A stretch of 64,000 bases of DNA from Plazaster borealis (GCA_021014325.1 CM037472.1:30218234-30282233); one strand, 5' to 3'; positions 51,061-62,375 are shown, counted from the stretch's first letter. The notes: generated from the sequence alone by a model not told the origin. Numbers and translations are program-made.

Positions 51061-51198
51061 CGAGGATGGATTTGGGAGGGTAATTGTCATGGTGTGTGAT
51101 TTGAAACTTGTTATCAAAATGTTCTTTTAGTATGTAAGCAACTACTTTTCCATTTTTGTTTAATCTCCTATATATATTGTTGCTTAAACTCCACCCTG

Positions 51199-51344
51199 TC
51201 ATGTTTGCTGTGAGTGAAGATTTGGAAGATGTCTCCTGTCTTTAGTTGCATTCTTCTTTCGTTTTCTAGCGAGATGTTTGTCCAGCTTTCCGCTCTGTTT
51301 CAGCTTCATGTATTGGTCTGCCAGCTCAACCTTCTTCTGTTCAG
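51199..51344 (-). CDS. RRP36: RRP36 exon 10: C-terminus and stop
   Basis: Completes Ser and encodes EQKKVELADQYMKLKQSGKL, DKHLARKRKKNATKDRRHLP and NLHSQQT, then TGA. It corresponds to the family tail KKLENFLSRKRRRNAxKDRRHLP. Confidence 0.96.
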
Positions 51345-54300
51345 CTGTTGAAAGATAGTAGGAGAGAGAGAAAAAAAGATTGTTTAGGGCTCAGCAAACA
51401 TCAGAAAAAGGAAAAATGGTGTCGCAAGCTTCGTAATTTTTGTTTAATTGGTAGAAGCAAGATTTCAGGCAAATTGGCGGCTACAGCTACGGCTGAAACT
51501 GTTGCTAAAGGTGTTGCTAAGGATGCCTACACTTCATCACATGATGAGCGACGATCCAGTAGGACTGTTGCAGCCAATTCCGACATGGCCTAACATGACT
51601 GAACTCAACACACATGACTAGTCAAGAACTAGGGTCTCCTCTCTGCAACCGATAATCTGTGGAATGTTTTTTAATTTCTTGGTTTTTGTAGCCCAAAATG
51701 CAAACATTCTGTGTTAATACTTGAGTATGTTTTACATTGTTTGATTAGTAAACATGCAGTTCTTGTCATACAGTGATTTACTTCAACTGTCGGCTTACAT
51801 ATTGCGTTATGGTTTTTGTAGACTTTTATAGCCTAATGAATACCGAGCACCATGATTTGTGCTAATTGTCTCTGGTCTTGAGGTCATACTTACATTTCTT
51901 AAGGAAGAATGGTTTCTTGCCCTTCTTCACCAGTTCCTTCTCCTGTTTCTTGTGCTTTTTGGACGCCTCTTTCTCTGTTTGTTTCTGTTTTCGTTCAATT
52001 TCTTGCTGCTTCTGTAAATCAAAGTATTAATATGTAGTGGTGAATGATAATAACTAGATCTTAATAATAACTAATTTTTATATAGCGCATTTTACAATAA
52101 CGTATCAATGCGCTTTACATTAGAAGCCTGGTCATTGGGCCAATACCATTCCTTTAATCTTTCTCAGCTCCCCGGGGAGTATACAGCCCCGGCAACCGTT
52201 GCAATCCGAAGGCTTATTCAAACACAATATCAACCTCTACCCTCGCAGGTACCCATTTATACCCCTGGGTGAAGAGGGCATGTACAAGCATGCTTGTTCT
52301 TGTATTTTTCTTTCTGGTGAAAGAGTTCATCCAAAGAAACATGAAAACTAGACTGGTTCCGTGCTGTATAGCCTTCAAGGATAAAGACAGGCTTTGGTTT
52401 TTACAAATTCATTGATTTCATTGGGCAAGTTTACACTACCTACCCACTTAAGCATGTGGCCAGTATGCAAGTATAACTTTCATCATTCAACTACACTGTA
52501 GGACACCAGCCAAAAGGTCAGAGGTACATCTATAAGGAACTCAAAGGTCGAAATCTGGGGTACTTCACAAGCCACGTGGTGTGACGTCAGATATTCTAGC
52601 TATATAGCTACACAGATAATGAAATACTAAACATGTTTGAGCAATAAGATACTGACCATTCTCTGTACGAGTCTCAGTAACTGTTCCTTCTTCTCCTCAG
52701 TTGTAGCTTCTTTCAACTCATTCTTCACTTCCTGTACAACAAGACACAATAACATCTCAGATAAGAACCAAAATATCTTGCAGTAGCACTCCTAAAAAGG
52801 AAAGATTTTTTACTCAATTTTTCAGGACCACTATTGAATTGGATTGAATTTATTTCAATAGGCACAAACAATATGGATAAGTAATACTTATTTATTTATT
52901 TACTTATTTGTTTATTTATTAATATTTATTTTTGTTAATTTTTTTTAATTTTTTTTTTATTTGTGTACTTTTTTTTGTGTTTTGTGTTTTGTATTTTGTG
53001 TGTTGTTGGGTTTTTTGTTTTTTTTTGGGGGGGGGGGGGTTAAAAAAAAAATCAAAAAAATCTGTAGGACCCTTTAAGTATTGAAAACTTGTTGCAACCC
53101 CTAAATTATGTTTCTTGACAACTATTAAATTGTCATGAATGCAGAGAAAACAACATCAGGGCAATCTGTGAGCTACCATCACTCCTAACAAATAACTACT
53201 ATTGACCATGTGCACCAACGCCACAAGCCGCTACTGCTGCTACGCTTGGCACTGTGGGAGTCAACTCGTAAAAGAGTGTAAACCCCGCGTCGTCTAAAAT
53301 GCACACTACACTGTATAGCATATGGGGACATTGACTCCCAAAATGGCACAACCAAGATTATTGTGATGTTGACGTCAGGTGAATTGGGTCAATAGATTGT
53401 GGATTAAGACTCCATTATGTAGATTGAGTACCGTCATTTCTCTCTTGCGGACATCTTCCATGAAGGAATAGTTTGAATTGAAGGCTGCCTCATTGTACTG
53501 CCCAGACAGGTCATCAAAACGAGGATCCCTCCGTACCTGCCATGACAACAACCACAAAACCAGAAACATCACCTTAAATAGTATTTCAGTACAGATTATA
53601 GTAATACAAATTTTAAAAATTAAGACTTAACATAAATAGGTTTATATGTAAATGTATAAAGGTAAACAACAAATGAAACCAGTTCATTTAAGAATTGAGT
53701 TTTTATTCTGTGTTGGTTTGTCTCAGGAAAAGTAGACTATTTAAATATTATTATTATTATTAGAATTTTTTGGGGTTTTGTTTTTGGGGGGGGATGTACT
53801 TTTTGTGAAGTTTGTGTTTTGGGGGTTAACCCTGAACACCCTTAAGTTCACCATGCCACTTCAGTGTATTATGTTTTCTTCATGTAAATTATGGGTTGGA
53901 GGCTTTGCTGACAATACAATCTGAAACTAGGATAAAATGTTCAGGAGAAATTATTGCATTGCCACCCTTTGGTAACCCCTGGAAATATTGATTTCGAGGA
54001 GCAACTGGAAACAGTGTTCTCAGCGACAGACAAATAGATCAAGGAGCTGTACCTGGAGAAAATAACAGCTGATTTGTTCACCAGGCAGATATAAAAAAAG
54101 TCTGAATTAAGTGACAGTTTGAAATTTCTTCCATGTATGAAGAAAATGCAGATGGGGTTGCTTAAAGGATAACCTCCACATACCAACTGCTGAACTGAGA
54201 TGACATTTCTAAACCGGGAAACTGGGACTTTGGAGGAAATCTCTTGAGGTCTGCAAGGAACCGGAACAGGAAAAAAGAGAGTGAAGATTCATAAACAAAC

Positions 54301-57300
54301 AGCTGATTCAGAAGAAGCTTTTGAAAATGATGCCAGCGGAAGATCTTTGTGGTTGTACTTGTGTGCTAAATCTAGCTAATAGTTTTAATAGTTTTAATTT
54401 AACACCGCCCCCCAGAAAAAAATTAAAACACAATTTCTGAAGACAAAAAATCAGTCAGTTCCAATAACCAACCATCCCCTCCCCTCCCCCCCCCCCAAAA
54501 AAAAGAAGAAGTAAGCAATAAAAGTATTTTTAAAAAATTAAACAAACGACCAGCAAAAAAAAAATTCATAGGAAAACACCAGTACCAAAACAAAACGTAT
54601 GCGACCGTTTTAAAACACCAGAAGGCATTGTGCACAAGAAGTGTTTGCAATGTTTGTGAAAATTGGCAAACAACCTGGAAGAAGTGTCAGCAATGTCCTA
54701 AATACACTTCCGTATGTTTCAGACAATATAAACAAATGTACAAGGTAGTGATATGTCAATGAATATTACAATGTATTCTGGCTTAAATTCAATCTGAACT
54801 GAATTGAATCAGATTGTTTCTTCTAAGCGTTCATATGTTACATAATACTTAGTTACAAATGTGTTGATCTTAATAAGTAATCACAATTGTTCATTTTTAA
54901 GAGCAGACGACAAAACATTCAACAGATCAATATGTGGAACAATCATTATAGATACGGCAAAATGAATTTGTCCAACAAATTTAAGCAAACAAATATATAG
55001 CTTCTGGAAAAATCACGTTCCATTCCAAACAGTTAGCAGGACCCACATTTGATAAACGGTGGCACAAAATGTTTGAGTGGAGAGGGCACCCAAGGAGTCC
55101 ACAAAAATATTCCATCGATGTAACCACAACAGAACACTCAATCATTTATAATGCAATTTCAAATAAACTGATAAAGACCGTTTGGGTAATGGGTACTTCA
55201 CCTGTTCTTGTTAGCTCTTTGAAATTTCTTTCGTCTTGTGTCTTGCTGTGTGGATGTACTAGAAGCTTTTTGTTTACCGCCAAACAGAGCTTTGTCATAC
55301 CTGAAGAATCGCAGGAAGGAACATAACACAATAACTAGAAAAGTTAAAGGGAAAGTACTTCATTGTTTTATGGGAAGAGTCAATTTATGTTTTACACATA
55401 CACAGATGTGTGTGTTAAGCATTGAACGTGTATACTCAGTACTTTCCCGAGTCCTGGAACAAAATCCAGAGGCATATTACCCATGACCTTCCCTTTGCCA
55501 TAAAATAAATAAATAAATAAACACCAAACTGGGAAAATATAAATAGACTATGCATTTTTTTGAACATTTTGGGGAACCTTGGGGTCCCATGTACAATGTA
55601 ACGCGTGACAGATCAAAATCAGTCACTTTAACAGGGCCAAACGATAAGTTCCACACAAGATTTGCTCAGTCGATTGGTTTCTTCATGTTTGACCTTTCCC
55701 ATTAGAGTGTGTGAACTACATCAGGGCTAGAATTTTACACTGGACCGCAGGCCTGAGGCCAGTGATTTTAGTGTCGGGCCAGTAAACCTGGCACTTGACA
55801 AGTCCGGCGAACTTGTGTTTTTCAATTGTGTAACAATACTTCACTGTGGAATAATAAAAACAAATTATTTTCAAATGTTGACTTTGGGTCCCATAAATGT
55901 CTTTGAATTCTGTTGAGTAATGAAGTATATTTAATACCAATAAAGACAAAATGAGATAAAACTTCCCAAACAACAAACATATAAACATGTTGAATGCAAC
56001 AGTGTCTAGGTGTCAGTATTTTTCTCATTTTCTTTCTGGTCTTGTAAGAAAATTTCTGGTCCTGAAATTTTTTGAGCTACAAGCCCTGCAGTCCAAATTC
56101 AAGCCCTGTACATGATCATTAAAAAAAAAACAGTCCACTAATAGTTAATTCATTCTAGTATTCAGTCACATTTTTATGTTGTTACTATGTGGAGGTGAGA
56201 CACTAAATTAAGTAAACAAGAAAACAAACAAACTTACACTTTGGATCCAACTCTTTCTTGTAATTTATGAAGATCTTCAAAGGGCACCTCAGATAGTTCT
56301 GTTGGTTTTGATAAATACAAAGCAAAATTTTCTGCTTAGCAAGAATGTGCAATGAACCGGTCAGAAAACAACATACAGTACAATGTAATTAGACTGGTAA
56401 CTGTTTCCTGCTAAGTGGCATTTTTGTATGCTTAGCAGGTACGAGGGCTTAAGCAGCTCTATGAAATAAGCCTGTGGCTTTTAAGATCAATGTAAACCCA
56501 AGTGATAAATGTATATGATGGTGAACAGTTGCATAGTGGGGGGGAGTCAAAGGGGCACATACCAAAGGCCAAATTAACCAGGGTTGTTGTTGTTGTTGTT
56601 TAGTTTTTATTGATTTTGTATGACTTGTTTTCTTTTACGAGGATGATATCAACCTTAAAATGTACGTGCCCCTCGGGATTGTGTCTAATATAGTTGTTAC
56701 TGATATCTCAAAATAATGCCACTTGCCTTGCCCTTGGGTGCTACAAACCCTAACTACACCAATGATGGTGAATCAACACTTTCAAAAACAAATCAGTATA
56801 ATATTACAAGTAAATAGCTTGCATCTTAAAAAGAATTCTTTACTGGAAAAAAATGTTCTGAATGTGAGAATTTTTAGATGCTAGGTAGCAAGAGACTTAG
56901 CACATAAAAATCCATTGTTCATCTGATTTGTCTACTGTTTCCAACTGTTTTTAAAGTCTTTTGTATTCAAAATGATCTTACCTTTTCTGATGAGATCCTA
57001 GTCATGGCAGGAGAAAGATGGTGAAACGGTTGAAGGTTCATCAGTGGGTTTAATACAAGAAGAAAAAAATTCATATCTCAATCAGAATCTTTACAATTCA
57101 AAGTTACACAGTAGATTGGAAATGTAAAGACATCACTGACATCAAAAACGACATATACAAAATAATACAAGAATATGAAGGGACAAATATCCTATGAAAT
57201 ACAATACTTTTCTTATCAATTCAAGATGAACCTTTCAAAGTAAACACAGCACCCGGCTGTTAGAAAGTTACAGAGGATCTATGCACTGCCAAGAAGAATA

Positions 57301-58788
57301 AATAGTTCCATCTGCCACACACTCATCCAAAGCTACAATAACATTAAACTTAAGAGGGGCACATTGGTTGCTTTGGGCTATAAAAAGCATTTGTTTTGAA
57401 ATAAACATGGTTGAAAAGACATTTTAAAAGTAGAATATAATGATTGACATAAATATCCCTTGAAATTGTGTAGTTTTGGTGTAATTTCATGACAGAGCAC
57501 GGTCTGCTACTTTGAATCAAATTTTTGACTCCTCAATATGGCGAACTGTATGTTCCGCTGGTTGTGTATATCAAGATGCAAAAAAACCAAAAAACCTCAT
57601 TCCCAGGGGTGATCGATCTCGCCGTGCCATTTTTTTCCAGCATGCCTTACTCGCTCATAACCCCTGGAATTGGTTCATTAAAATGTGCCAGAATCTGGCA
57701 CATTTTAATTAGTCCTGAGGCTGATCCACTCTATGCGCCCGCTCAAGTATGGTTGGTAACCACCAAAGGAGGCATCTAGTCAAAGAGCAACTGGTCCCCT
57801 CTCCTTCTTTAATCTTGTGATATGTCTAACTGTATGCAGTTTAGGGTGACCGTGTAAAAACATGATTCATTTGAAATGGAATCGCGTCAAAATACTTGCA
57901 TTTTGACACGCGCGTACTAAGTGTCCTACAAGCGCTCGAAAGTTTATAACAAGCGTGCACGCAAAGTAGTCACTTTTGGGAGCCATTGAATTAGCGTTGT
58001 TTTTCAGTACATCCCAGGGGTTAGTGACGAGAGTTATCGATACAGCGCGCTGCTCATGGTAGCGAGGCTGTCTAAGGGGCCATTCATAATTGTCAATGTT
58101 TTTTAAATTTCGATTTTTTTTTTTTTTTCCAAAGTTTTTTGGATCGATGTTGGACGCGGAGGTCTCGCATGCCTGCTCGACCACCGCTTGCCAACTCGAA
58201 TCCGACCAACTCGACCGTTTACCAACTCGATCGTTGTACTAACTCGACAGTTGTGCTTTCAATATAAAAGCTCAACTCGTCTGTTGTCAAACACGTTCGT
58301 TGTCCAACTCGATCGCTGCAAAAGTCAACTCGTCCGTTGTGCCGAATCACACATGGGCCGTCCTCCCAATGGTGTTGCACATAATGGGCCAAGCACACGG
58401 TGTTTTTTTGCATAGTGGTGAGTCACGCACATGCATGCTGTACAAATTATAATGTACGTGTACACATTGTACCTCGGGTCATCACGCGCATAGGAACGCT
58501 GGTACGCAGGCAAGTCAAATGGTCTAGCTTTTTTCCGGGTTTTGGGGGTTTTTTTTAATGAAAAGTGAATTTCGATTTTCAATTATTTACCTTGACCCAC
58601 CCACCCACTAATTCGAAAAAAAAAAATCGAAATTTAAAAAACATCGACAATTATGAATGGCCCCTAAACCCCTTTTGTTATGATTCAATCAGATAACTTA
58701 CGAGGGCACTGTCCCCTCTCTCCGTTTCTTCTTGGAAGTCCTCTTCTTCACTCGATCCCGATGACGATGACTCTTCCGTTGGGTCCAT
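51199..58788 (-). CDS. RRP36: RRP36, ribosomal RNA processing protein 36, nine coding exons, 257 aa
   Basis: Nucleolar component of the early (90S/SSU) pre-ribosome needed for the cleavages that yield 18S rRNA. Joined exons total 774 nt including the stop, giving 257 residues; human RRP36 is about 259. Order: acidic N-terminus (SSSSGSSEEEDFQEETE, residues 7-23), DLIRK from a microexon, helix VPFEDLHKLQERVGSKVYDK, a basic linker, RPQEISSKVPVSRF, the family hallmark RRDPRFDDLSGQYN (near 121-134), a long charged coiled-coil segment with KEQLLRLVQRM and KKGKKPFFLKK, and the basic tail ending NATKDRRHLPNLHSQQT. Each of these aligns by eye with vertebrate RRP36. The start is placed at the first Met in exon 2 because this frame alone splices through to the conserved segments and gives the family length. 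Introns contain several dispersed repeats. Confidence 0.95.
51894..52011 (-). CDS. RRP36: RRP36 exon 9
   Basis: Encodes KQQEIERKQKQTEKEASKKH then KKQEKELVKKGKKPFFLKK. The (R/K)PxFLKK motif is conserved. Donor T|GTAAGT. Confidence 0.95.
52066..52290 (-). repeat. SINE-A 3' half
   Basis: ATGCGCTATATAAAAATTAG end, AAAGCGCATTGATACG and GGGTACCTGCGAGGGTAGAG match the 7,917 copy; the tRNA-like head is absent. In RRP36 intron 8-9. Confidence 0.75.
52657..52731 (-). CDS. RRP36: RRP36 exon 8
   Basis: Twenty-five codons: EVKNELKEATTEEKKEQLLR then LVQRM. The donor is ATG|GTCAGT. It forms part of the charged helical segment (family xEEHEKLQQLLQRM). Confidence 0.93.
52840..53060. repeat. Low-complexity A/T then poly-T/poly-G tract
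   Basis: (TTTA)n-like sequence, then TTTTGTGTTTTG-type repeats and a run of eleven or more G. It may derive from a retroelement end (TTGAATTTATTTCAATAGGC). Confidence 0.7.
53432..53536 (-). CDS. RRP36: RRP36 exon 7: hallmark DPRFDDLSG
   Basis: Thirty-five codons: VRRDPRFDDLSGQYNEAAFN then SNYSFMEDVRKREMT. RDPRFDDLSG is the most conserved stretch of RRP36. Donor ACG|GTACTC is non-ideal but keeps phase 0 into exon 8. Confidence 0.96.
53918..54130. repeat. Dispersed repeat shared with EML intron 15
   Basis: Same order of motifs as 12,835-13,076; it lies about 55 bp downstream of the RRP36 exon 6 donor. Confidence 0.6.
54184..54250 (-). CDS. RRP36: RRP36 exon 6
   Basis: Encodes R then PQEISSKVPVSRFRNVISVQ and QL, matching the family RPLEMSAKxxVPxxRxVVPI segment. 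Acceptor TTGCAG, donor TTG|GTATGT. Confidence 0.92.
54251..55201. other. RRP36 intron 5
   Basis: A C-run at 54,477-54,496 followed by A-rich sequence. No repeat family or gene recognised. Confidence 0.45.
55202..55300 (-). CDS. RRP36: RRP36 exon 5
   Basis: Encodes YDKALFGGKQKASSTSTQQD then TRRKKFQRANKN, the variable basic linker. Acceptor TTCAG, donor AG|GTGAAG. Confidence 0.88.
55350..55480 (-). repeat. SINE-B tail fragment
   Basis: TTTTACACATACACAGATGTGTGTG and GTATACTCAGTACTTTCCCGAGTCC match other SINE-B tails. Confidence 0.6.
56238..56298 (-). CDS. RRP36: RRP36 exon 4
   Basis: Encodes (E)LSEVPFEDLHKLQERVGSK and ends GT|GTAAGT. The donor one GT earlier would bring an immediate stop. Matches the conserved helix and VGxK(V/T)Y of the family. 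Confidence 0.92.
56299..56981. other. RRP36 intron 3
   Basis: About 56,320-56,475 has an inverted-repeat remnant (GCAAAATTTTCTGCTTAGCA at the left, GCTTAAGCAGCTCTATGAAA at the right) of the same type as 23,657-23,845. A (GTT)n run lies at 56,583-56,600. Confidence 0.5.
56982..56997 (-). CDS. RRP36: RRP36 exon 3: 16-nt microexon
   Basis: GATCTCATCAGAAAAG lies between ACTAG and GTAAGA. It encodes DLIRK plus one base. Without it the acidic frame of exon 2 cannot connect to exon 4; with it the product reads DLIRKELSEVPFEDL, resembling DLLRG followed by the MSFEELLEL helix in human RRP36. Confidence 0.75.
57596..57720. repeat. Dispersed repeat with inner hairpin
   Basis: TTCCCAGGGGTGATCGATC and ATAACCCCTGGAATTGG are inverted, followed by a AAAATGTGCCAGAATCTGGCACATTTT palindrome (read in two parts: AAAATGTGCCAG / CTGGCACATTTT). 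A related segment is at 60,655-60,742. Confidence 0.6.
58072..58671. mobile_element. Inverted-repeat DNA element with about 50-bp ends
   Basis: AGGGGCCATTCATAATTGTC at the left is inverted at the right end, and the arms continue through GATGTTTTTTAAATTTCGAT and a T/A run. No coding frame. It lies in RRP36 intron 2, 31 bp from the exon 2 donor. Confidence 0.88.
58186..58345. repeat. Degenerate tandem repeat (CAACTCGAYCGTTGT)
   Basis: About eight imperfect 16-20-bp units with CAACTCG and GTTGT cores, inside the 58,072-58,671 element. Confidence 0.75.
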
Positions 58789-58802
58789 TTGGATGAAGCT
58801 TT
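58702..58802 (-). CDS. RRP36: RRP36 exon 2: start codon and acidic N-terminus
   Basis: Acceptor ATACTAG. The start ATG is at 58,788-58,786 and 29 codons follow, ending DSAL|GTAAGT in phase 0. A different frame of the same exon encodes a very basic peptide (see findings). Confidence 0.85.
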
Positions 58803-59224
58803 CTAGTATTGTAAGAAAAAAATGGTCACAAACAATCTTTGGAAATATGCTGTATCCGACTGCCCACTTTTTCACTAGTTATGACCAAAACCAATATTTT
58901 ATTTGGGTAAGTTAGAATAAGTTACTAATAAGGCTCGCCCTGGTTGGATGTAAGTCTCTTTAGTGTTATGCTCTGCCTGCATAATACCAGGGCTACTATA
59001 CAAAGGCAAATTCATTTTTTGTTTAAAGATTTTCTTTACCGCCTGCTCCAATTTTCTAGCCCATCTGTGTGTGTTTTTTGCTCCACTAAAGTGTATTTTT
59101 CAAAACAAAATCTCACCATATCTTCATCTCACCACACCGACTTGCATGCAAACAGCAAAACGATTTTGATAATTTGGCATAATTTTGCACAATACGTAGC
59201 TACTGTTATGGAATTCAAATCATA

Positions 59225-59410
59225 AGCGTTCTCCATTAACAGTGGTCCGCTGGCCAAACACCAGTTAAAACACCTGAGGACCAGTCAAAATTCTCCCCAA
59301 GTGGTCCGGCTGGCTAGTTCAGTGTTGAAAAGCATCTATTGGGGACCAGTGAAAATGCTAGGGAACCGACTAGTGAAATGACAAGCTAACTGGTCCTGCT
59401 GGCTAGTCAC
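59225..59410. repeat. Dispersed repeat related to the 17-bp minisatellite
   Basis: GACCAGTGAAAATGCTAGGG, GACTAGTGAAATGACAAG and CTAACTGGTCCTGCTGGCTAG match the start of the 30.7-kb array region (30,697-30,780) but without tandem expansion. Confidence 0.6.
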
Positions 59411-60848
59411 TGAAAAAAATTAAGGGCAATGATCATGATGCAAATCCTGCTGAAAATGTGTAGATTCTTCTCTCAATTCTGATGATTGTATTTACTACTA
59501 AAGAGTCTGCTGACTATGACATTCATTACTCTTTCTAAAGGACTACGAGATTAGGCTATTGTTATAAAACAGCTGACTGGTAATTAGTTTAGTGGTAATG
59601 CCTGGTACAGTGGTAGTAGTGGTATCAATTGTGGTTGCGATAATCTAACCCCGCAATCTTCCCAACAGGATGTGACCAGGAGCTTCTATTATTGAAGTTG
59701 GCATAATCGTAACCCTCCATAGTCCCGACAGTTGTAGATGGAGGTTTTAAAACGAACGTCGCATCTACGATTATCGCAGCTATAAACATTGTTATTTTCA
59801 TGTTTAGCTGTTTCCATTGCTAGTACTGACTAGTTTAGCACCATAGTAGCTATCAGACTTTGGGCTGATCCGTTCACTTTGGATTAGAAAATAAGTTGAA
59901 AGTAGAAAAGATATCAATTCTCTTCCCAACTAATTTGTTTTCAACCTGAGCTGAGTGAGTGATACAAGGGGACCCAACTAGAGGAAGGTCCAAGGACTAT
60001 AGGGTGCCGTTATTTACAGGACGTTATTTCAGCAAGCAACTTGTTTGATGCAACAATAAATAGATCAGTGCAGACACTGACATTTGCTATCAATGAACAA
60101 CAAAACATTTGCATGCTGAAATGGCGCTCGCTCCATCCGATGGAGCTCTAATTCGCCATCTCGCGCCTTCGATGATCTATTCTAAAACTATTTGCCATGG
60201 TATGCTGGAATCTCATAAGGCTTGAACTTACCTCTCATATACATGTACATATGCGTCTAAGAGGGGGCTATAAGATTTTCCGGCTTTATACCAAGTAGTA
60301 AAACTAAGCCGGTACCAGCAATATATCCAGTAGCAATAAGCATAAAGTCGAACACCAACCAAAGTATTTCCATTTTGTTAATTATGTTTAAGAGATTTGG
60401 TGCCACGCAAAAGTTTAACAGCCTATAAGGAATGGCCCTTGAACATGAGTAGAACTGATAAAATATTAGTGTCAAGAAAAATCACAAATGATTTTTACAG
60501 ATTTTTCGTTAAAGGTATAAACAATTGGATTTGGAATAACAGTGTGATGACTGTCTTCACTGCGTGGTTATGTGCCTTGGTTGGTGGCTTGCTGTTTTGG
60601 ACCTCACCTTTGGCTTGGTCAATTAAAACAGCGTCTAGCCACCAACCCAGTCAACATCGTTCCCAGTGGTGTAAGATCTTGTTGTAGCGCCATTCTTTTT
60701 TCTTTCCAAGACTGCCTTGCTCGATCGTAACCCCTGGAATATATTGGATTTTCAAGCTATTTTGTTTGGTCTTTTAGTAATTTTGAGGCATTATTTTGTT
60801 ACAAAATCATGGCAAAATGACGATTGTGTTGGAATAATGAGAGGATCA
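59411..60848. other. Part of RRP36 intron 1
   Basis: Contains the 60,655-60,742 relative of the 57,596 repeat. An open frame on the minus strand near 60,257-60,475 with a hydrophobic stretch has no support as an exon. Confidence 0.45.
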
Positions 60849-60940
60849 CTGGGGCGCTAGTCTGACCGAAGAAGTCAAATAAAAATTTTAAAGGAGTACA
60901 GCGCCCGGCCCAATTACTTACTGGGTGAGTGGGTCTAGAC
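60849..60940. repeat. End fragment related to the 34,694 foldback element
   Basis: GGAGTACAGCGCCCGGCCC..ACTTACTGGGTGAGTGGGTCT resembles the right terminus of the 34.7-kb foldback; the matching left half is only partly present. Confidence 0.65.
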
Positions 60941-61035
60941 AAAATACATTTTCATTTCATCAACAGTCATAAATTCTTACTGAATTGGACAGCGCCATCA
61001 TAGGAGAAAAGGAACCGCACACTCGTGATGAATTG

Positions 61036-61225
61036 GGACCGAGTTGACTTGGGACCAAGTTGACTCGGACCATGGAGGATTTCTACCTCCGGGTACCGGT
61101 CAACTCGGTCCAAGGTCAACTCGGTCCAAGTCAACTCGGTCCGAAGTCAACTCGGTCCGAAGTCAACTCGGTCTGAAGTCATCTCGGTCCGAAGTCATCT
61201 CGGTCCGAAGTCAAGTCGGTCCGAA
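61036..61225. repeat. 16-bp tandem repeat array, plus orientation
   Basis: About nine units of GTCAACTCGGTCCGAA with variants (GTCATCTCGG, GTCAAGTCGG). It is inverted relative to the array at 61,826-62,375. Confidence 0.92.
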
Positions 61226-61825
61226 AAATTAAATAAAGTGTGGTTGACGGGGAAGTGGCGGGACAAATATATCTCGACGCTGTGACTCAGAAATGAATAA
61301 TAATCACCGTTTAAAAAAGACAACTTTCTGAAATGAAACAAAATGGTAGAAAATGAACTTTCCTTTGCAGTTTGTCTAAGACATTTTTTTTCTTTTGTTT
61401 GGTTGAAAATTTCTTTTATTATTATGTAGGGGAATTTTACTTGTATTTTTTACATAATAGACCTTTTTTATTATATGATGATAGGCCTAATTAAGTTCAG
61501 TTAAATTGGAAAACCAAACATACTATTTGTGGTTCTAAATTTTTATGAAATATTTATCATTAGCATAGATTTGGTATTCTTTAGTTTATAGTATTTAATA
61601 TTAGAAAGTTTTGTTTATATTACTTTCAATCAAACATTCTCCTTAATTGACTACATTATTTGTTTTATGTGTTTTAATTTACTGAAGTGGAACATTTATG
61701 TTCTTGTTTCGGATTTAAAAAAGTCATACACTAACTGCAAAATATTTATTTTTCAAATGCTGATTATTAGGCCCTTTTAATTTACAAGATTATTAGTAAG
61801 CATAGGCCATAGTGCTTATAAACAA
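61226..61825. other. Spacer between the inverted arrays
   Basis: About 600 bp of AT-rich sequence without recognised coding or repeat content. Confidence 0.55.
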
Positions 61826-62375
61826 TTTCGGACCGAGTTGGCTTCGGACCGAGTTAGCATCGGACCGAGTTATTAAAGGCATCGTACACGTTTGGTAATT
61901 ACTCAAAATATATGTAACAGAGAGCTGTTGATAGTACAAAACATTGTGAGAAACGACTCCCTCTGAAGTAACGTAGTTTTTGAGAAAGAGGTAATTTCTC
62001 AATAAAATAATAAAAACTTCTTGCAAGAAGTTTTTATTCTTATCTGAAAGCGCACAAATTTGTACAATAAGGGTGTTTTTTCTTTCATCATTTTCTCGCA
62101 ACTTCGATGACCAATTGGGCCCAAATTTTCACAGGCTTGTTATATTATGCATATGTTGGGATACACCAAATGAGAACACTGTTCTTTGACAGTTACCAAA
62201 CGTGTACGATGCCTTTAACCTCGGACCGAGATGACTTCGGACCGGGTTGACTTCGGACCGAGTTGACTTCGGACCGAGTTGACTTCGGACCGAGTTGACT
62301 CGGACCGAGTTGACTACGGACCGAGTTGACCCATAAACCTACCTCCATGCTCGGACCAAGTTGACTTTGGACCGA
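61826..62375. repeat. 16-bp tandem repeat array, minus orientation, split by an M1 element
   Basis: TTCGGACCGAGTTGGC-type units at 61,826-61,872 and 62,219-62,375, with the M1 copy between them. The units are the reverse complement of those at 61,036. Confidence 0.9.
61873..62218. mobile_element. TTAA-bounded element family M1, copy c, intact ends
   Basis: TTAAAGGCATCGTACACGTT at the left is an exact inverted match of the right end (26 bp including TGGTAA). The interior is the reverse complement of copies a and b. It interrupts the 16-bp array, so it inserted after the array formed. Confidence 0.92.

Noticed and set aside
60257..60475. Minus-strand frame with a hydrophobic stretch resembling a membrane segment
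   Set aside because: In RRP36 intron 1 on the same strand, no acceptor/donor pair gives a sensible exon and no homologue is recognised.
61036..62375. CRISPR-like array
   Set aside because: Units are directly adjacent 16-bp repeats without unique spacers, in a eukaryotic intron.
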